Assembly: GCF_900101885.1 (NCBI RefSeq)
Contig: NZ_FNAN01000002.1
Coordinates: forward strand, 434,001 to 498,000
Reading direction: 5' to 3'
Source of the DNA: Dyadobacter soli
Lineage (GTDB): Bacteria; Bacteroidota; Bacteroidia; Cytophagales; Spirosomataceae
Length of the DNA stretch: 64,000 bases
In this document: in pieces, positions 25,180 through 33,914 of the stretch
Position numbering within the stretch: the stretch's first letter is position 1
Layout of the letters: each line of letters begins with the position of its first letter
Made by a program: the position numbers and the translations under genes
Notes under the pieces: model-generated
Told to the model about the DNA's origin: nothing
The model's input: the letters and a program-made list of their open reading frames with translations, nothing else
The model's database searches: none

Positions 25180-26299
25180 ACTTGCCATTATCGGCACCCG
25201 GGGTATTCCCAATCATTATGGCGGATTCGAACAGTTTGCCGAATACCTCGCCAAAGGGCTTGTGGAGAGAGGGCATGATGTCACTGTCTATAACTCGCAT
25301 TCGCACCCTTATCAAAAGTCGGAATGGAATGGCGTCAAACTCGTGCATTGCAACGACCCGGAAGATAAATGGGGAACTGCGGGCCAATTTGTATACGACC
25401 TGAACTGCATATTGCATACCCGCAAAGAGTCGTACGACATTATCCTGCAATTGGGCTACACCAGCAGCACGGTCTGGGGATGGCTGTTGCCGCGCAAAAA
25501 TACTATCATCACTACCAATATGGACGGTCTCGAATGGAAGCGTACCAAATACTCCAAGCCGGTACGCAGCTTCCTGAAATGGGCCGAATACCTGGGTACG
25601 GTGTACAGCGACCACTGGATCGCCGACTCCCTGGGCATTCAGGATTACCTGACAAAAAAATACAACATCCCATCTACGTATATCCCCTACGGCGCATTTC
25701 CGTTTGAAGAACCGGAGATTGACAGCCTGGCCTCCTATGAGCTTTCGCCTTATGGGTACAATATGCTGATCGCCCGCCTGGAACCTGAAAACAATGTGGA
25801 TACGATCCTGGAAGGCGTTTCGAAGGCAAGCAAAAAACTGCCGTTCCTGGTGGTAGGCAAGCACGCCACGCATTATGGCGAGTACCTGAAAACCAAGTAC
25901 GCGGCGTTCGGGCATATCCGGTTTGTGGGCGGGATTTATGATATTAATGTCCTGAATAATCTGCGGTTTTATTCCAACCTGTATTTCCACGGGCATTCGG
26001 TGGGAGGTACCAATCCATCCCTGCTGGAAGCCATGGCGTCGCAGGCGCTCATATGCGCCAATCAGAACGAATTCAATTCCACCATACTTGAAAAGGACGC
26101 GCTGTATTTCAGCAATGCCGGGGAAGTGAGCAAGTGCGTCGACACGGTCGACAAGCAACAATACAGCTCATTTGTCGGCAATAACCTTCACAAAATCAAG
26201 CACATCTATGAATGGAATAAAATCATAGATCAGTACGAAAATCATTTCAAAACTATTTACTCAACGCAACATGAAATTCAACAAAACATCCCTTCATGA
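25166..26299 (+). CDS. DUF1972/GT4 glycosyltransferase
   Basis: This 377-residue protein has an N-terminal DUF1972 domain with the typical start KLAIIGTRGIPNHYGGFEQF (about 4-23), then TTNMDGLEWKRTKYS. A GT4 C-terminal half includes LIARLEPENNVDTI and the donor motif GGTNPSLLEAMASQAL (about 281-296). DUF1972 enzymes are rhamnosyl- or related transferases in capsule and O-antigen loci. That fits the dTDP-rhamnose genes that follow, but the donor is inferred. Its first 14 bases overlap the acyltransferase gene and its last 29 bases overlap rfbC, whose ACTCAACGCA box therefore lies inside this coding sequence. Confidence 0.9.
   Translation: MRKIKLAIIGTRGIPNHYGGFEQFAEYLAKGLVERGHDVTVYNSHSHPYQKSEWNGVKLVHCNDPEDKWGTAGQFVYDLNCILHTRKESYDIILQLGYTSSTVWGWLLPRKNTIITTNMDGLEWKRTKYSKPVRSFLKWAEYLGTVYSDHWIADSLGIQDYLTKKYNIPSTYIPYGAFPFEEPEIDSLASYELSPYGYNMLIARLEPENNVDTILEGVSKASKKLPFLVVGKHATHYGEYLKTKYAAFGHIRFVGGIYDINVLNNLRFYSNLYFHGHSVGGTNPSLLEAMASQALICANQNEFNSTILEKDALYFSNAGEVSKCVDTVDKQQYSSFVGNNLHKIKHIYEWNKIIDQYENHFKTIYSTQHEIQQNIPS
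26259..26268 (+). promoter_or_regulatory. ACTCAACGCA box, copy 9 (before rfbC, inside the upstream gene)
   Basis: ACTCAACGCA, 2 bases before the rfbC ATG at 26271, within the last codons of the DUF1972 glycosyltransferase. Confidence 0.5.
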
Positions 26300-26819
26300 T
26301 GTACTGCTGATCACTCCGGCAGTTTTCGGTGATGAACGCGGTCACTTTTTCGAATCGTTCAATTCGGAGCTCTGGAAAGCGCAGGGTTTTACCAACGAAT
26401 TCGTGCAGGACAATCAGTCGTTTTCGAAAAAAGGGGTCGTTCGCGGCCTGCATTTCCAGAGTGCCCCGCACGCCCAGGGCAAGCTGGTAAGGGTGATCGT
26501 CGGAAAGGTACTCGATGTAGCCGTCGACCTGAGGCCCGAATCGCCCACTTTCGGCAAGTATGAGCTTTTCGAGCTGGACGCCGAAAAGGGAAACATGGTA
26601 TACATTCCCGAAGGTTTCGCGCACGGATTCGCCGCATTGGAAGACAGTATTTTTCAATACAAATGCACCGGGCTGTACCACAAAGCTTCGGAAGGAGGCC
26701 TACGCTGGGACGATCCTTACCTCAATATCCAATGGGGCGTCGAAAACCCGATTGTTTCACCCAAAGACCAGATCCTGCCGACATTCGAGCAGGTATTCAA
26801 GCCAAGCCTGAACATATAG
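26271..26819 (+). CDS. rfbC: dTDP-4-dehydrorhamnose 3,5-epimerase
   Basis: This 182-residue cupin-fold epimerase carries out step 3 of dTDP-L-rhamnose synthesis. Diagnostic segments are FGDERGHFFESFN (about 19-31), VVRGLHFQ with the catalytic His (about 57-64), VAVDLRPESPTFGK (about 84-97) and PEGFAHGFAALED. Length and motifs are typical of RmlC. It overlaps the upstream glycosyltransferase gene by 29 bases and is followed 39 bases later by rfbB. The box before it lies in the upstream coding sequence, which argues that the box acts on the mRNA and not only as a promoter element. Confidence 0.96.
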   Translation: MKFNKTSLHDVLLITPAVFGDERGHFFESFNSELWKAQGFTNEFVQDNQSFSKKGVVRGLHFQSAPHAQGKLVRVIVGKVLDVAVDLRPESPTFGKYELFELDAEKGNMVYIPEGFAHGFAALEDSIFQYKCTGLYHKASEGGLRWDDPYLNIQWGVENPIVSPKDQILPTFEQVFKPSLNI

Positions 26820-26858
26820 CGGCGCGGTTCCAGTTTATCACCAGTTTTATCTGAACAA

Positions 26859-27914
26859 ATGAAAAAGATACTCATTACCGGCGGTGCCGGATTCATCGGC
26901 TCACACGTGGTGCGCCGCTTCGTAAAAACTTACCCGGAATACCAGATTTTCAACCTCGACACCCTGACTTACGCGGGTAACCTGGAAAATTTGCGGGATA
27001 TCGAAAATGAGCCCAACTACCAATTCGTGAAGGGCGACATTGTCGACGCAGCGTTTATAGATCAGCTGTTTATTGAAAACAATTTTGATGGCGTGATACA
27101 TCTCGCCGCCGAATCCCACGTGGACCGGTCCATTTCCGATCCAATGGCATTTGTGATCACCAATGTGGTAGGAACGGTCAATCTTTTGAATGCGGCCCGC
27201 AAAGCCTGGAAAGACGATCTTGAAAACCACCTCTTTTACCACGTTTCCACGGATGAGGTCTACGGAGAACTGCACGACCCGTCGGAGTTTTTTGTAGAAA
27301 CTACCAAATACGATCCACGCTCGCCTTACAGCGCATCCAAAGCATCATCCGACCATTTTGTAAGGGCATACCACAATACCTACAAAATGCCGGTTGTGAT
27401 TTCCAACTGCTCAAACAACTACGGCCCCAATCACTTCCCCGAGAAGCTGATCCCGCTGATGATCCACAATATCCTCAACAACAAACCGCTGCCGGTGTAC
27501 GGTAAGGGCGAAAACATCCGCGACTGGCTGTTTGTAGAGGATCACGCGCGGGCGATCGATGTGATTTTCCATAAGGGTAAAAACGGCGAGACTTATAACA
27601 TCGGCGGCCACAACGAATGGACGAACATCGACCTGGTGAAACTGCTTTGCAAAATTATGGATCAAAAACTGGGCAAACCCGAGGGAAGCGCGGAAGGACT
27701 GATCCATTATGTGACAGACCGCGCCGGACATGACCTGCGCTATGCGATCGACGCCACGAAGCTTAAAACCGAACTCGGATGGATGCCTTCGCTGCAATTC
27801 GCGGAAGGGCTGGAAAGAACCGTTACCTGGTACCTCGACAATGAAGAGTGGCTTACAAATGTAACCTCGGGCGCCTACCAGCATTACTACGAGGAAATGT
27901 ATGAAAGCCGTTAA
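26859..27914 (+). CDS. rfbB: dTDP-glucose 4,6-dehydratase
   Basis: This 351-residue extended SDR enzyme carries out step 2 of dTDP-L-rhamnose synthesis. It has the NAD motif GGAGFIGSHVV (about 7-17), the substrate segment LAAESHVDRSI (about 81-91), the active-site HVSTDEVYGE (about 128-137) with the Asp-Glu pair of the dehydratases, catalytic YSASKAS (about 156-162) and NNYGPNHFPEKLIP. It is full length. It sits between rfbC and rfbA in the order C-B-A, while rfbD is separated by 6 kb. Confidence 0.97.
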   Translation: MKKILITGGAGFIGSHVVRRFVKTYPEYQIFNLDTLTYAGNLENLRDIENEPNYQFVKGDIVDAAFIDQLFIENNFDGVIHLAAESHVDRSISDPMAFVITNVVGTVNLLNAARKAWKDDLENHLFYHVSTDEVYGELHDPSEFFVETTKYDPRSPYSASKASSDHFVRAYHNTYKMPVVISNCSNNYGPNHFPEKLIPLMIHNILNNKPLPVYGKGENIRDWLFVEDHARAIDVIFHKGKNGETYNIGGHNEWTNIDLVKLLCKIMDQKLGKPEGSAEGLIHYVTDRAGHDLRYAIDATKLKTELGWMPSLQFAEGLERTVTWYLDNEEWLTNVTSGAYQHYYEEMYESR

Positions 27915-27929
27915 TAATCTGTTCAACTA

Positions 27930-27939
27930 TCTCAACGTT
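27930..27939 (+). promoter_or_regulatory. TCTCAACGTT box, copy 10 (before rfbA)
   Basis: TCTCAACGTT (one mismatch to ACTCAACGTT), 8 bases before the ATG at 27948. Confidence 0.5.
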
Positions 27940-27947
27940 TTTTCACG

Positions 27948-28829
27948 ATGAAAGGAATCATTCTGGCGGGAGGATCGGGCACCCGATTGCACCCGTTGAC
28001 GCTCGCGGTAAGCAAGCAACTCATGCCGGTTTACGATAAACCGATGATCTATTACCCGCTATCGATCCTGATGCTGGCGGGCATAAGCGAAATACTGATC
28101 ATTTCAACGCCGCATGACCTGCCGCATTTCCAGAAACTGCTCGGAGACGGCAGCCGTATCGGGTGCAAATTCAGCTATGCGGTTCAACCTAGCCCGGACG
28201 GACTTGCCCAGGCATTTATCATAGGCGAAGAGTTCATCGGCGACGACAAAGTTGCGCTGATCCTGGGAGATAACATTTTCTACGGCTCTGGTCTTTCCAA
28301 GCTGTTACAGGCTAACAACGACCCGGAAGGAGGTGTAATTTTCGCATACCAGGTGCACGATCCCGAACGTTACGGCGTGGTCGAGTTCGACCCGTCCTTC
28401 AAAGCATTGTCTATCGAGGAAAAACCGGTGCAGCCCAAATCCAACTACGCCGTGCCGGGATTGTATTTCTATGACAACGACGTTGTCGAAATCGCCAAAT
28501 CCATCAAGCCCTCGCCAAGAGGCGAATATGAGATTACGGACGTAAACAGGCTGTATCTCGAATCCGGGAAACTAAAAGTAGGCGTGCTCGACCGGGGTAC
28601 TGCCTGGCTGGACACCGGTACTTTCGAATCATTAATGCAGGCGGGCCAGTTTGTTCAGGTCATTGAAGAACGACAAGGCCTCAAAATTGGTTGTATCGAA
28701 GAGGTTGCTTATCGAATGGGCTACATATCCGCCGATCAGTTGAGTGAAATCGCCCAGCCACTGGTAAAAAGCGGCTACGGCAAATACCTTCTCAGGCTCC
28801 TGCCTGCACCCGAAGAAGCTGTCCTGTAA
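27948..28829 (+). CDS. rfbA: Glucose-1-phosphate thymidylyltransferase
   Basis: This 293-residue nucleotidyltransferase carries out step 1 of dTDP-L-rhamnose synthesis (dTTP plus glucose-1-phosphate). It has the signature [13 protein letters not shown] (about 6-18), [17 protein letters not shown] (about 23-39), LGDNIFYG (about 104-111) and [13 protein letters not shown] (about 218-230). The length is that of the short RmlA form. It closes the C-B-A block and is followed by a long hairpin at 28837-28878, so transcription from the main EPS operon probably ends or is reduced here. Confidence 0.97.
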   Translation: MKGIILAGGSGTRLHPLTLAVSKQLMPVYDKPMIYYPLSILMLAGISEILIISTPHDLPHFQKLLGDGSRIGCKFSYAVQPSPDGLAQAFIIGEEFIGDDKVALILGDNIFYGSGLSKLLQANNDPEGGVIFAYQVHDPERYGVVEFDPSFKALSIEEKPVQPKSNYAVPGLYFYDNDVVEIAKSIKPSPRGEYEITDVNRLYLESGKLKVGVLDRGTAWLDTGTFESLMQAGQFVQVIEERQGLKIGCIEEVAYRMGYISADQLSEIAQPLVKSGYGKYLLRLLPAPEEAVL

Positions 28830-28836
28830 GTCTTCT

Positions 28837-28878
28837 CAACCGGCCGTTTTGACCCGTAATGCGTAAAACGGTCGGTTG
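28837..28878 (+). terminator. Terminator-like hairpin after rfbA
   Basis: CAACCGGCCGTTTT (28837-28850) pairs with AAAACGGTCGGTTG (28865-28878) over 14 pairs with one G-T, around a 14-base loop. It starts 7 bases past the rfbA stop. A run of T is missing on the right, so termination efficiency is uncertain. Confidence 0.6.
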
Positions 28879-28905
28879 CTATACGTAGAATAAATTCTAT
28901 ATTTT
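28876..28905 (+). promoter_or_regulatory. Distal promoter of the DUF1800/DUF1501 genes with AGAAT-N2-ATTCT palindrome
   Basis: TTG (28876-28878), a 19-base spacer and TATATTTT (28898-28905) form a near-consensus promoter. The perfect palindrome AGAATAAATTCT (28888-28899) overlaps the upstream edge of the -7 element. A 15-of-16 match to GTAGAATAAATTCTAT (28885-28900) occurs at 33994-34009. Confidence 0.5.
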
Positions 28906-28916
28906 TATCGAATTTA

Positions 28917-28949
28917 TTTGACTTTGAGTACATTTTGAGTATACTTTTG
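28917..28949 (+). promoter_or_regulatory. Proximal promoter of the DUF1800/DUF1501 genes
   Basis: TTTG (28917-28920), a 21-base spacer and TACTTTTG (28942-28949) fit the Bacteroidota consensus. The spacer contains the direct repeat TTTGAGTA (28923-28930 and 28934-28941). Confidence 0.6.
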
Positions 28950-28958
28950 TACAAAGTA
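28944..28958. promoter_or_regulatory. Near-palindrome over the proximal transcription start
   Basis: ACTTTTGTACAAAGT is a 15-base inverted repeat with one offset base. It overlaps the -7 element and the expected start site, where a repressor could bind. Confidence 0.35.
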
Positions 28959-29025
28959 CATTAAGTAGCCGAACGTATACACATGTTCTGCTAACTGTAA
29001 TGATAACAATTATACAAAAGAACTC

Positions 29026-30660
29026 ATGGCATATCTCGATACTTTTCAGCCCCTGCTAACAGCCGAGACTGCTGCGCATTTGCTCCGAAGAGCCACGTTT
29101 GGGCCTACCAAACAGGAAATTGCCAGCTTTACCGGCCTGAGTGCGACAGAAGCGGTGAACAGACTCATCGCCAACGTCGCCGTAACGATCTCACCTCCCC
29201 CACCGGTCGACTATGATGAAGGCCAGCCTACCGGCGGACAGCCTTTCCTGGATCTTCCCTACAACAAATCACGTACCAGCACATTCAGCCTGTTTATCCG
29301 GTATTGGTGGCTCGGTTTGATGCTACAACAGAACGGGCGCCCGTCGGTATTGGAAAAGCTCACGGCGTTCTGGCAAAACCATTTCGTGGTTATTCAGAGT
29401 GTGGTGCTCGACTACCGGCTCACCGATCGATATCTCCGGCTATTAAGGAACAGTTGCCTAGGCAGTTTCAGGACAATGGCCATTAACGTTTCGAAAGATG
29501 CCGGCATGCTGATATTTCAGAATGGGAATGAAAATCAGAAAGGCAAACCCAATGAAAACTATGGCCGCGAGTTGCAGGAGCTATTTGTGGTGGGGGTCAA
29601 GGACTTTAATGGTAAACCCAATTACACCGAAGACGATGTCAAAGCGGCGGCAAGAGTCCTGACCGGCTGGCAGGTGAAGAACTACCTCGTCGACGCGTCG
29701 ACATCTTTCGAAGTGATCTACGACCCCAACCGGCACGACACCACCAACAAGACGTTTTCAACCTACTACGGCAACAAGACGATTACAGGACGCTCGGGCC
29801 CTACCTCGGGCGATGAAGAACTGAACGAACTGATGGACATGCTTCTGGCGCATCCCGAGTCCCCGAAGTACATTTGCCGGGAGCTCTACCGGTGGTATGT
29901 CAATTCCGAGGTTACCCAGGACATTGAAAATAACGTCATCATCCCGCTTGCCAATTTCTTCTCGAGTCCTTCCAATGCATTCAATATTGAAGCCGTCCTG
30001 CGGAAACTGCTCACGAGCGACATATTCTATGATGTCAGCAACCGGGGTGCGATGATCAAATCCCCGCTGGATTGGGTCGTCGGTAACATGCGTTTTTTCA
30101 ATCAGCCCGTTCCCGACATGGCCACGGAATACGTGGCGCACCGCACCTACGTCCAGTTTGCCTACAATTTGATAGTAGGCTTGCAATACAAGCTGCTCGA
30201 TCAGCCGTCTGTTTTTGGTTATTCACCTTATTATCAGACCGGTTACACCGAGAACTGGATCAACGGTACATCCATTGGCCGGCGCCACCTGCTGGTCGAC
30301 AGGCTTATTTACCCGACCTCCCAAATCAAACCGGGCTACCTGATCGGCATCGACCTGCTTGGCTGGGTTACCGCTTTGCAACCCAATTTTTCGGACGTCG
30401 CGGGCACTCCGCCGCTTACCTGCGAGCAAATCCTCGACAGCTTCCTGGATAAGCTTTTCGCTGTAAGCCTCATACAGCCGGACAAGGACTTTCTGATCGA
30501 TAACATTATGATGAGGGGAATTTCGCGGCAATCCTGGCTCAAAGAATGGGACAGCTACCGGGCAAACCCCACGAACGCGGATCGGAAAGGCGCGGTATTG
30601 TACCGCTTTCAAATATTAATGCGGCACCTTCTTCGAATGGCCGAGTACTACATTTTTTAA
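29026..30660 (+). CDS. DUF1800 family protein
   Basis: This 544-residue protein has the DUF1800 hallmarks. They include the N-terminal AAHLLRRATFGPTKQEI (about 12-28), KLTAFWQNHFVV (about 110-121), PNENYGRELQELFVVG (about 178-193), TEDDVKAAARVLTGWQV (about 203-219) and a C-terminal YRFQILMRHLLRMAEYYIF. No clear signal peptide is seen in the first 30 residues. The function of the family is not established. It is very often encoded beside a DUF1501 protein, as here (10 bases apart). The pair is inserted in the EPS locus between rfbA and the initiating transferase and is driven by two promoters of its own. Confidence 0.9.
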   Translation: MAYLDTFQPLLTAETAAHLLRRATFGPTKQEIASFTGLSATEAVNRLIANVAVTISPPPPVDYDEGQPTGGQPFLDLPYNKSRTSTFSLFIRYWWLGLMLQQNGRPSVLEKLTAFWQNHFVVIQSVVLDYRLTDRYLRLLRNSCLGSFRTMAINVSKDAGMLIFQNGNENQKGKPNENYGRELQELFVVGVKDFNGKPNYTEDDVKAAARVLTGWQVKNYLVDASTSFEVIYDPNRHDTTNKTFSTYYGNKTITGRSGPTSGDEELNELMDMLLAHPESPKYICRELYRWYVNSEVTQDIENNVIIPLANFFSSPSNAFNIEAVLRKLLTSDIFYDVSNRGAMIKSPLDWVVGNMRFFNQPVPDMATEYVAHRTYVQFAYNLIVGLQYKLLDQPSVFGYSPYYQTGYTENWINGTSIGRRHLLVDRLIYPTSQIKPGYLIGIDLLGWVTALQPNFSDVAGTPPLTCEQILDSFLDKLFAVSLIQPDKDFLIDNIMMRGISRQSWLKEWDSYRANPTNADRKGAVLYRFQILMRHLLRMAEYYIF

Positions 30661-30670
30661 CCCAGAACTT

Positions 30671-32194
30671 ATGAAAAGGAGAGATTTTCTAGCGGCGGCA
30701 TCAACGATGATGCTGCCGCTGACAGTGAGTGGTTTTGGTTTTAAGTCTGCAAACCGGAATTCACCCGTTGTGCAAAGCTTATTGAAAAGCAATTTGCTGG
30801 CCGACGACCGCGTCTTGGTTATCGTGTATTTAAATGGCGGAAACGACGGGCTCAATACCGTGATCCCCGTGGAGCATTACTCGCGATACCAGAGCCTGAG
30901 AAGCAATATAGCGATCCCTGAAAACCAGGTGCTTAAACTCGCATCGAACCCCGAAACCGGCCTTCACCCGGCTATGAGCGGAATGCGTGAAATGTATGAT
31001 TCAGGCAAGCTGGCTATCATTCACTCGGTAGCATATCCCAATCCCGACCAATCGCATTACCGATCTACCGATATCTGGATGACGGGCGTCGAATCCAACC
31101 AATATTCGGAAACCGGGTGGATAGGCAGGTACCTCGACGGGCAGTTCCCGGGCTATCCCGAAAACTATCCAAACCCGTCCATGGACGATCCGCTGGCCAT
31201 TCAGATAGGCTATGTGAATACCAAGACTTTACTCGGCCCATCGCAGCCGATGAACGTCACCATCGAAAACCCGAGTACTTTCTACCAATTCCTAGGTACA
31301 ATTCCTTCTGCAACCTCGGGTACTCTTCCTTGCTGCGACGCCGGCAAACGGGTGGAGTTCATACGCAATCAGCAAGCCCTTGCCGTGAGCTATTCGACCG
31401 AGATCAAACGGGCGGCAGATGCGGGCAAGAATCTCGCAACCTATCCCGCTGGCGTGAACGACCTGTCTGAACAACTCAAAATTGTGGCCAGGCTGATCCA
31501 CGGCGGTCTGCGGTCCAAAATCTACTTTGTTGAGCTGCGGGGTTTCGATACGCACGCGACGCAGGTAAATACATCGGATACGCTCACCGGAACTCACGCA
31601 CAATTGCTGCGGCTGTTATCGGAAGCCATTTCCGCATTTCAGAACGATCTCAAACTTCAGGGTACCGAAAACCACGTGATGGGGATGACATTTTCCGACT
31701 TTGGGCGACGGGCCAATTCCAACGCCTCTATGGGCACCGACCACGGCGTAGCGGCGCCCATGTTTGCGTTCGGAACGGGGATAAAGAGGCAGTTGGTAGG
31801 CATTAATCCGAACCTCACCAGCGACCTCGACCCACCCACTACTACCCGGTACAACAACAATCAGAACATCAAAATGCAAATCGATTTCCGGCGGGTATAT
31901 ACCGATTTTCTGAAAGACTGGCTTGGTACACCGTCCGATAAAACAAACAGTATTTTGTACAAAAATTTCCCCACCACCTCGCTCTTCTCCGACACGGTGT
32001 ATTCGCTGGGGTCCGGCATGTGGCCCGACCAGTCGATCTGGTCTTCCGGGAGAATGCCCGGCCCGAAAGATATCGTTGTCATCAACAGCGGACATTCCAT
32101 TTCCGTCGGCCAGGACATCACCGCCAAAAGCATTCAGGTTGAAGGCAATGGCGAGTTGAATCTTCTGGGAAATTACAAGGTGACAACGTCCTGA
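30671..32194 (+). CDS. DUF1501 family protein with Tat-like signal and G8-like tail
   Basis: This 507-residue protein begins MKRRDFLAAASTMMLPLTVSG, a twin-arginine-type signal. The DUF1501 body covers about residues 50-430, including VIVYLNGGNDGLNTVIP (about 49-65), the DQSHYRSTDIWMTG block (about 123-136), and FSDFGRRANSNASMGTDHGVAAP. DUF1501 belongs to the alkaline-phosphatase/sulfatase-like fold, but no activity is established. The last 50 residues are different: IWSSGRMPGPKDIVVINSGH followed by short strands, resembling the start of a G8-type carbohydrate-associated domain. It partners the DUF1800 protein encoded just upstream. Export by Tat would place it in the periplasm or at the surface. 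Confidence 0.88.
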   Translation: MKRRDFLAAASTMMLPLTVSGFGFKSANRNSPVVQSLLKSNLLADDRVLVIVYLNGGNDGLNTVIPVEHYSRYQSLRSNIAIPENQVLKLASNPETGLHPAMSGMREMYDSGKLAIIHSVAYPNPDQSHYRSTDIWMTGVESNQYSETGWIGRYLDGQFPGYPENYPNPSMDDPLAIQIGYVNTKTLLGPSQPMNVTIENPSTFYQFLGTIPSATSGTLPCCDAGKRVEFIRNQQALAVSYSTEIKRAADAGKNLATYPAGVNDLSEQLKIVARLIHGGLRSKIYFVELRGFDTHATQVNTSDTLTGTHAQLLRLLSEAISAFQNDLKLQGTENHVMGMTFSDFGRRANSNASMGTDHGVAAPMFAFGTGIKRQLVGINPNLTSDLDPPTTTRYNNNQNIKMQIDFRRVYTDFLKDWLGTPSDKTNSILYKNFPTTSLFSDTVYSLGSGMWPDQSIWSSGRMPGPKDIVVINSGHSISVGQDITAKSIQVEGNGELNLLGNYKVTTS

Positions 32195-32339
32195 GAAATC
32201 GGCGCCCGGGGATAGTCGAGTATTATTTCGATAATTTTTAAAATAGGACAATAAACAGTGGCTACAAAATAGTTCTATCATTTTTTGAATATAAACTATT
32301 GATTATCCCCAAATTACAATATTAAGGCGGTTAACCTGT

Positions 32340-32370
32340 TTTGAATTAAGAAAGAAATGCCTTAAACTTG
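32340..32370 (+). promoter_or_regulatory. Promoter of the WcaJ-like gene
   Basis: TTTG (32340-32343), a 19-base spacer and TAAACTTG (32363-32370) match the Bacteroidota promoter with one mismatch in the -7 element. It predicts a leader of about 134 bases. Confidence 0.5.
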
Positions 32371-32488
32371 TTACATACCATTCAATGCCTCCCGAATAGG
32401 CTGGCTTGTCGGAACTGAGAAATGAAAGTTTTTCCTGACCGATAGCCTGAACAGCCCGCGAAGGAGTTGGTACCAAGCAAAGCATTAT

Positions 32489-32498
32489 ACTCAACGTT
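32489..32498 (+). promoter_or_regulatory. ACTCAACGTT box, copy 11 (before WcaJ-like gene)
   Basis: Exact ACTCAACGTT, 10 bases before the ATG at 32509 and about 115 bases downstream of the predicted transcription start. Here the box is clearly inside the leader and not at its 5' end. Confidence 0.6.
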
Positions 32499-32508
32499 AT
32501 AAATACTT

Positions 32509-33879
32509 ATGAAAAATCACTATCCTGGGCTTCTGCCTAAGGCTCACCTCTGGACGGACGTCGCGCTCCTGAATCTGTCGTTTTTCTTCGCCTACATTTT
32601 CCGGTTTGATGACAGCATTGTTACGCTGTTTGAAAATCAGTATGTGAACTTGCTCCTTGTTGCGAACCTTGTCTGGGTTTTCACGATTTACGTTTTCAAA
32701 ACTTACCGGTTCACGCGGTTATCCTACCATTTCAATACGCAGCTCGCTGCATTCCTGAAAGCGGTTACGGTACACGGCGCGGTGATGATGGCGTTCCTTT
32801 ACCTCAGCAAGCAGGGGGAAGAGTACTCGCGCTACCAATTCCTGATGACCTACATTATGTTCATCTCGCTGTCTTCGGCATCGAGAGCTGCGGCTGTGCT
32901 TTTTTTGAAAGTGTACCGCCAGGCAGGTTATAATTACAACCGCTACGGCATTGTGGGGAAAGGCGACCTGGCTACGCTGATCCGCGAGTTCTATGCCGAA
33001 CGCAAGGAACTCGGCTACCGTTTCTCCGGCGCTATCGATCCTACTTCGGATAACAATGCGATTGCGTCGCTCGAAACGATGGTGAAGGAAAAGCAGCTCG
33101 ACTACCTGTACTGCTGCCTGTCCGAAATGAACGACGAGCAGGTGAAGGAAGTGATCCGCCTCGGCGAACGCCAGCGGACGCATATCCGCCTGGTACCGGA
33201 CTTCCGCGGATTTGTGACAAACATGGCTACGATCGAATACCACGATATGTACCCCATTATCGAAATCAATACCAAACCGTTTTCAAGTTTGAATGAACAG
33301 ACGGTAAAGCGTGCTTTCGACCTGATATTCTCTGTTATCGTGATGATCCTCGGTGCGCCGGTATTCTTCCTGGTGTGGGCAGCGATTAAAATTACATCAC
33401 CCGGGCCTGTGTTCTTCAAACAGCAACGTTCCGGACGCTGGGGTGAGTTGTTCTACATCTACAAGTTCCGCAGTATGCGCGTAGATGCGGATAAAATGGG
33501 CTTGCAGCATTCCAAGGGTGACGACGATCCGCGCATTACGCCGATAGGCCGTATTCTGCGCAAGTCACGTCTCGACGAGCTTCCGCAGTTTATCAATGTG
33601 CTCAAAGGCGAAATGTCGGTCGTAGGGCCACGTCCTTTGTACAAATATGACGTGGATATGCTCATGGAAGCAGCCCCGCACGACTTCCAGCGCCTGCTCA
33701 CGGTAAAACCAGGCATTACGTCGATCGGGCAGATCAATGTGGGTTATGCCGACACGGTCGCCAAGAACGTCGAACGCCTTAAATACGATCTTCAATACCT
33801 TAAATCATATAGCGTTTTTGACGATGTCCAGCTGATTTTCAGGACTGTACAAGTAATGGTCCTTGGACGCGGGCAGTAG
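32509..33879 (+). CDS. Undecaprenyl-phosphate sugar-phosphate transferase (WcaJ-like, EPS-initiating)
   Basis: This 456-residue membrane protein has four N-terminal helices (about 15-130), then a CoA-binding-like Rossmann segment (about 140-240, YGIVGKGDLATLI). After a further helix near 265-290 comes the catalytic bacterial sugar transferase domain. It contains KITSPGPVFFKQQRSGRWGE, YKFRSMRVDADK, the RKSRLDELPQFINVLKGEMS block and VGPRPLY. Such enzymes move glucose- or galactose-1-phosphate to undecaprenyl phosphate, the first membrane step of the repeat unit. The sugar is inferred. It has its own promoter and is followed by a strong terminator at 33915-33941. Confidence 0.95.
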   Translation: MKNHYPGLLPKAHLWTDVALLNLSFFFAYIFRFDDSIVTLFENQYVNLLLVANLVWVFTIYVFKTYRFTRLSYHFNTQLAAFLKAVTVHGAVMMAFLYLSKQGEEYSRYQFLMTYIMFISLSSASRAAAVLFLKVYRQAGYNYNRYGIVGKGDLATLIREFYAERKELGYRFSGAIDPTSDNNAIASLETMVKEKQLDYLYCCLSEMNDEQVKEVIRLGERQRTHIRLVPDFRGFVTNMATIEYHDMYPIIEINTKPFSSLNEQTVKRAFDLIFSVIVMILGAPVFFLVWAAIKITSPGPVFFKQQRSGRWGELFYIYKFRSMRVDADKMGLQHSKGDDDPRITPIGRILRKSRLDELPQFINVLKGEMSVVGPRPLYKYDVDMLMEAAPHDFQRLLTVKPGITSIGQINVGYADTVAKNVERLKYDLQYLKSYSVFDDVQLIFRTVQVMVLGRGQ

Positions 33880-33914
33880 TATTTATCTTACAGTATCCAC
33901 AACCAGAATGTAAC

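Larger units (their letters stand above)
32195..32508 (+). other. 314-base intergenic region with promoter and leader of the WcaJ-like gene
   Basis: The first 140 bases are AT-rich with no convincing terminator. A promoter is at 32340-32370. The predicted leader (about 32375-32508) includes a possible pairing of GGCT near 32400 with AGCC near 32446 and ends with an exact ACTCAACGTT box. No ORF is supported. Confidence 0.5.

Noticed and set aside
14549..28829. UpxY/RfaH-like antiterminator gene controlling the EPS locus
   Set aside because: Such NusG paralogues control many Bacteroides capsules, but none was recognised in this window.
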